From contig CAMLRX010000079.1 of assembly GCA_946482545.1 (NCBI GenBank), forward strand, positions 1 to 23,887: a stretch of DNA of 23,887 nt, written 5' to 3'. Position 1 is the stretch's first letter. Each line of letters starts with the position of its first letter. The translations under genes and the position numbers were made by a program. The DNA comes from an uncultured Flavihumibacter sp. Its GTDB lineage: Bacteria > Bacteroidota > Bacteroidia > Chitinophagales > Chitinophagaceae. Positions 23,272 through 23,887 of the stretch are shown here, in pieces. A model generated the notes under the pieces. The model had not been told where the DNA came from. It was given only the letters and a program-made list of their open reading frames with translations, and ran no database searches.

Positions 23272-23887
23272 ATGTTGAAAAAGGAACGCCAGGCATATAT
23301 CCTCCACCAGGTTGATCTGCACAATAAAGTGCTTTCTTCCGACCTCAGTGTTGAAATGAACGTTTCAGAAGATACCATCCGCCGCGACCTGAATGAACTG
23401 GCGGAAGAAGGCCGGATCATCAAAGTGCACGGTGGTGCCCTCTCCAAGTCATTCCATATTTCTTTCCAGCCCACCATGGTGTATTCGCTCGACAACAAAC
23501 GCACCATCGCCCGCAAGGCGGCTTCGCTTATCCAGGACGGCATGTTCGTACTTACTTCAGGCGGCACCACCATCATAGAACTGGCCAGGAGTCTGCCTCC
23601 GGGTTTACAGGCTACCTTTATCACAGGCAGTATTCCGGCAGCGGTGGAATATATGCAACACCCTTCCATTGATGTTATCCTGATCGGGGATAAAATCTCC
23701 AAAAGTTCACAGATCACCGTTGGGGGAGAAGCCATTTCCAGGATCAAAGAAATCAGGGCCGACCTGTGTTTTCTCGGAACGAACGCGCTCGATATACAAC
23801 ATGGCCTTACAGACAATGACTGGGAAGTGGTACAGGTGAAGAAAGCCATGATCGGCTCTTCTGAAAAAGTGATCTCTCTTTCCATCT
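23272..23887 (+). CDS. DeoR/GlpR-family transcriptional regulator, 5' part (runs off window end)
   Basis: 205 codons are visible of a protein family of about 250 residues. The N-terminal DeoR HTH is at about 6-57 (LSSDLSVEMNVSEDTIRRDL then GRIIKVHGGA). It is followed by the DeoR C-terminal sensor domain from about residue 75, containing LTSGGTTIIELARSLP (about 90-105) and, further on, LGTNALDIQHGLTDND. Such repressors bind phosphorylated sugars, and in Bacteroidota they usually sit next to sugar or polyol catabolic genes, which would lie beyond the window. The ATG at 23272 fits the family N-terminus (MLKKERQ). No frameshift is seen in the visible part. The effector cannot be inferred here. 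Confidence 0.93.
   Translation, partial: MLKKERQAYILHQVDLHNKVLSSDLSVEMNVSEDTIRRDLNELAEEGRIIKVHGGALSKSFHISFQPTMVYSLDNKRTIARKAASLIQDGMFVLTSGGTTIIELARSLPPGLQATFITGSIPAAVEYMQHPSIDVILIGDKISKSSQITVGGEAISRIKEIRADLCFLGTNALDIQHGLTDNDWEVVQVKKAMIGSSEKVISLSI

Noticed and set aside
1..23887. CRISPR array, tRNA/rRNA, transposase, phage or defence island
   Set aside because: No repeat-spacer periodicity, cloverleaf, inverted-repeat-flanked transposase or defence gene was seen. Gene content and base composition look uniformly chromosomal.

Overview
The window looks like ordinary chromosomal sequence from a Bacteroidota bacterium, most likely Chitinophagaceae or a close relative. The evidence is the set of protein families (DUF4421, LytS/LytTR pairs, an Nramp transporter fused to a UspA domain, a short alpha-glucan phosphorylase, eukaryotic-type NADP isocitrate dehydrogenase), the scarcity of strong Shine-Dalgarno sequences, and repeated exact matches to the Bacteroidota -7 promoter element TAnnTTTG ahead of genes. 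I see no rRNA or tRNA gene, insertion sequence, phage gene, CRISPR array or integration scar, and no gene-free stretch longer than about 240 bases. The taxonomic call is inference from reading, not from a search.

Layout. 1-708 (minus): 5' part of icd, divergent from a Crp/Fnr-type regulator (873-1466, plus). 1471-4013 (minus): an mntR-mntH operon with an ATGA overlap; an 18-bp operator-like palindrome lies over its -7 box. 4174-8771 (plus): a lipoprotein, an alpha-glucan phosphorylase-like protein and an ABC-F ATPase. 8795-11268 (plus): a DUF4197 protein, an orphan PAS histidine kinase and a small secreted protein. 11273-13469 (minus): a CLC-family anion transporter with CBS domains and a small secreted protein, separated by a terminator and a promoter. 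13673-16616 (plus): LytS-type kinase, LytTR regulator and DUF4421 protein, probably one unit. 16613-20235 (minus): a membrane-anchored J-domain protein and gcvP. 20469-23887 (plus): a CPA2 cation/proton antiporter, a membrane-anchored SRPBCC protein and the 5' part of a DeoR-family regulator.

How the genes fit together. The clear functional modules are the manganese homeostasis operon (sensor plus importer, probably autoregulated) and the LytS/LytTR two-component system with a candidate outer-membrane or periplasmic partner. Central metabolism is represented by icd and gcvP, each with its own promoter. Ion transport is represented by the CLC and CPA2 proteins. The rest are single genes that share strand but no obvious pathway.

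The window does not show a clear new multi-gene system. The observations most worth following are at residue level: the phosphorylase-like enzyme has Thr where the PLP-binding Lys is expected, and the CLC protein keeps the external gating Glu but lacks the internal proton Glu and the canonical GSGIP loop. A close second is the MntR-box/-7 overlap. Four genes appear to start at TTG, and the true starts of the CLC and gcvP genes lie well inside their longest open frames.
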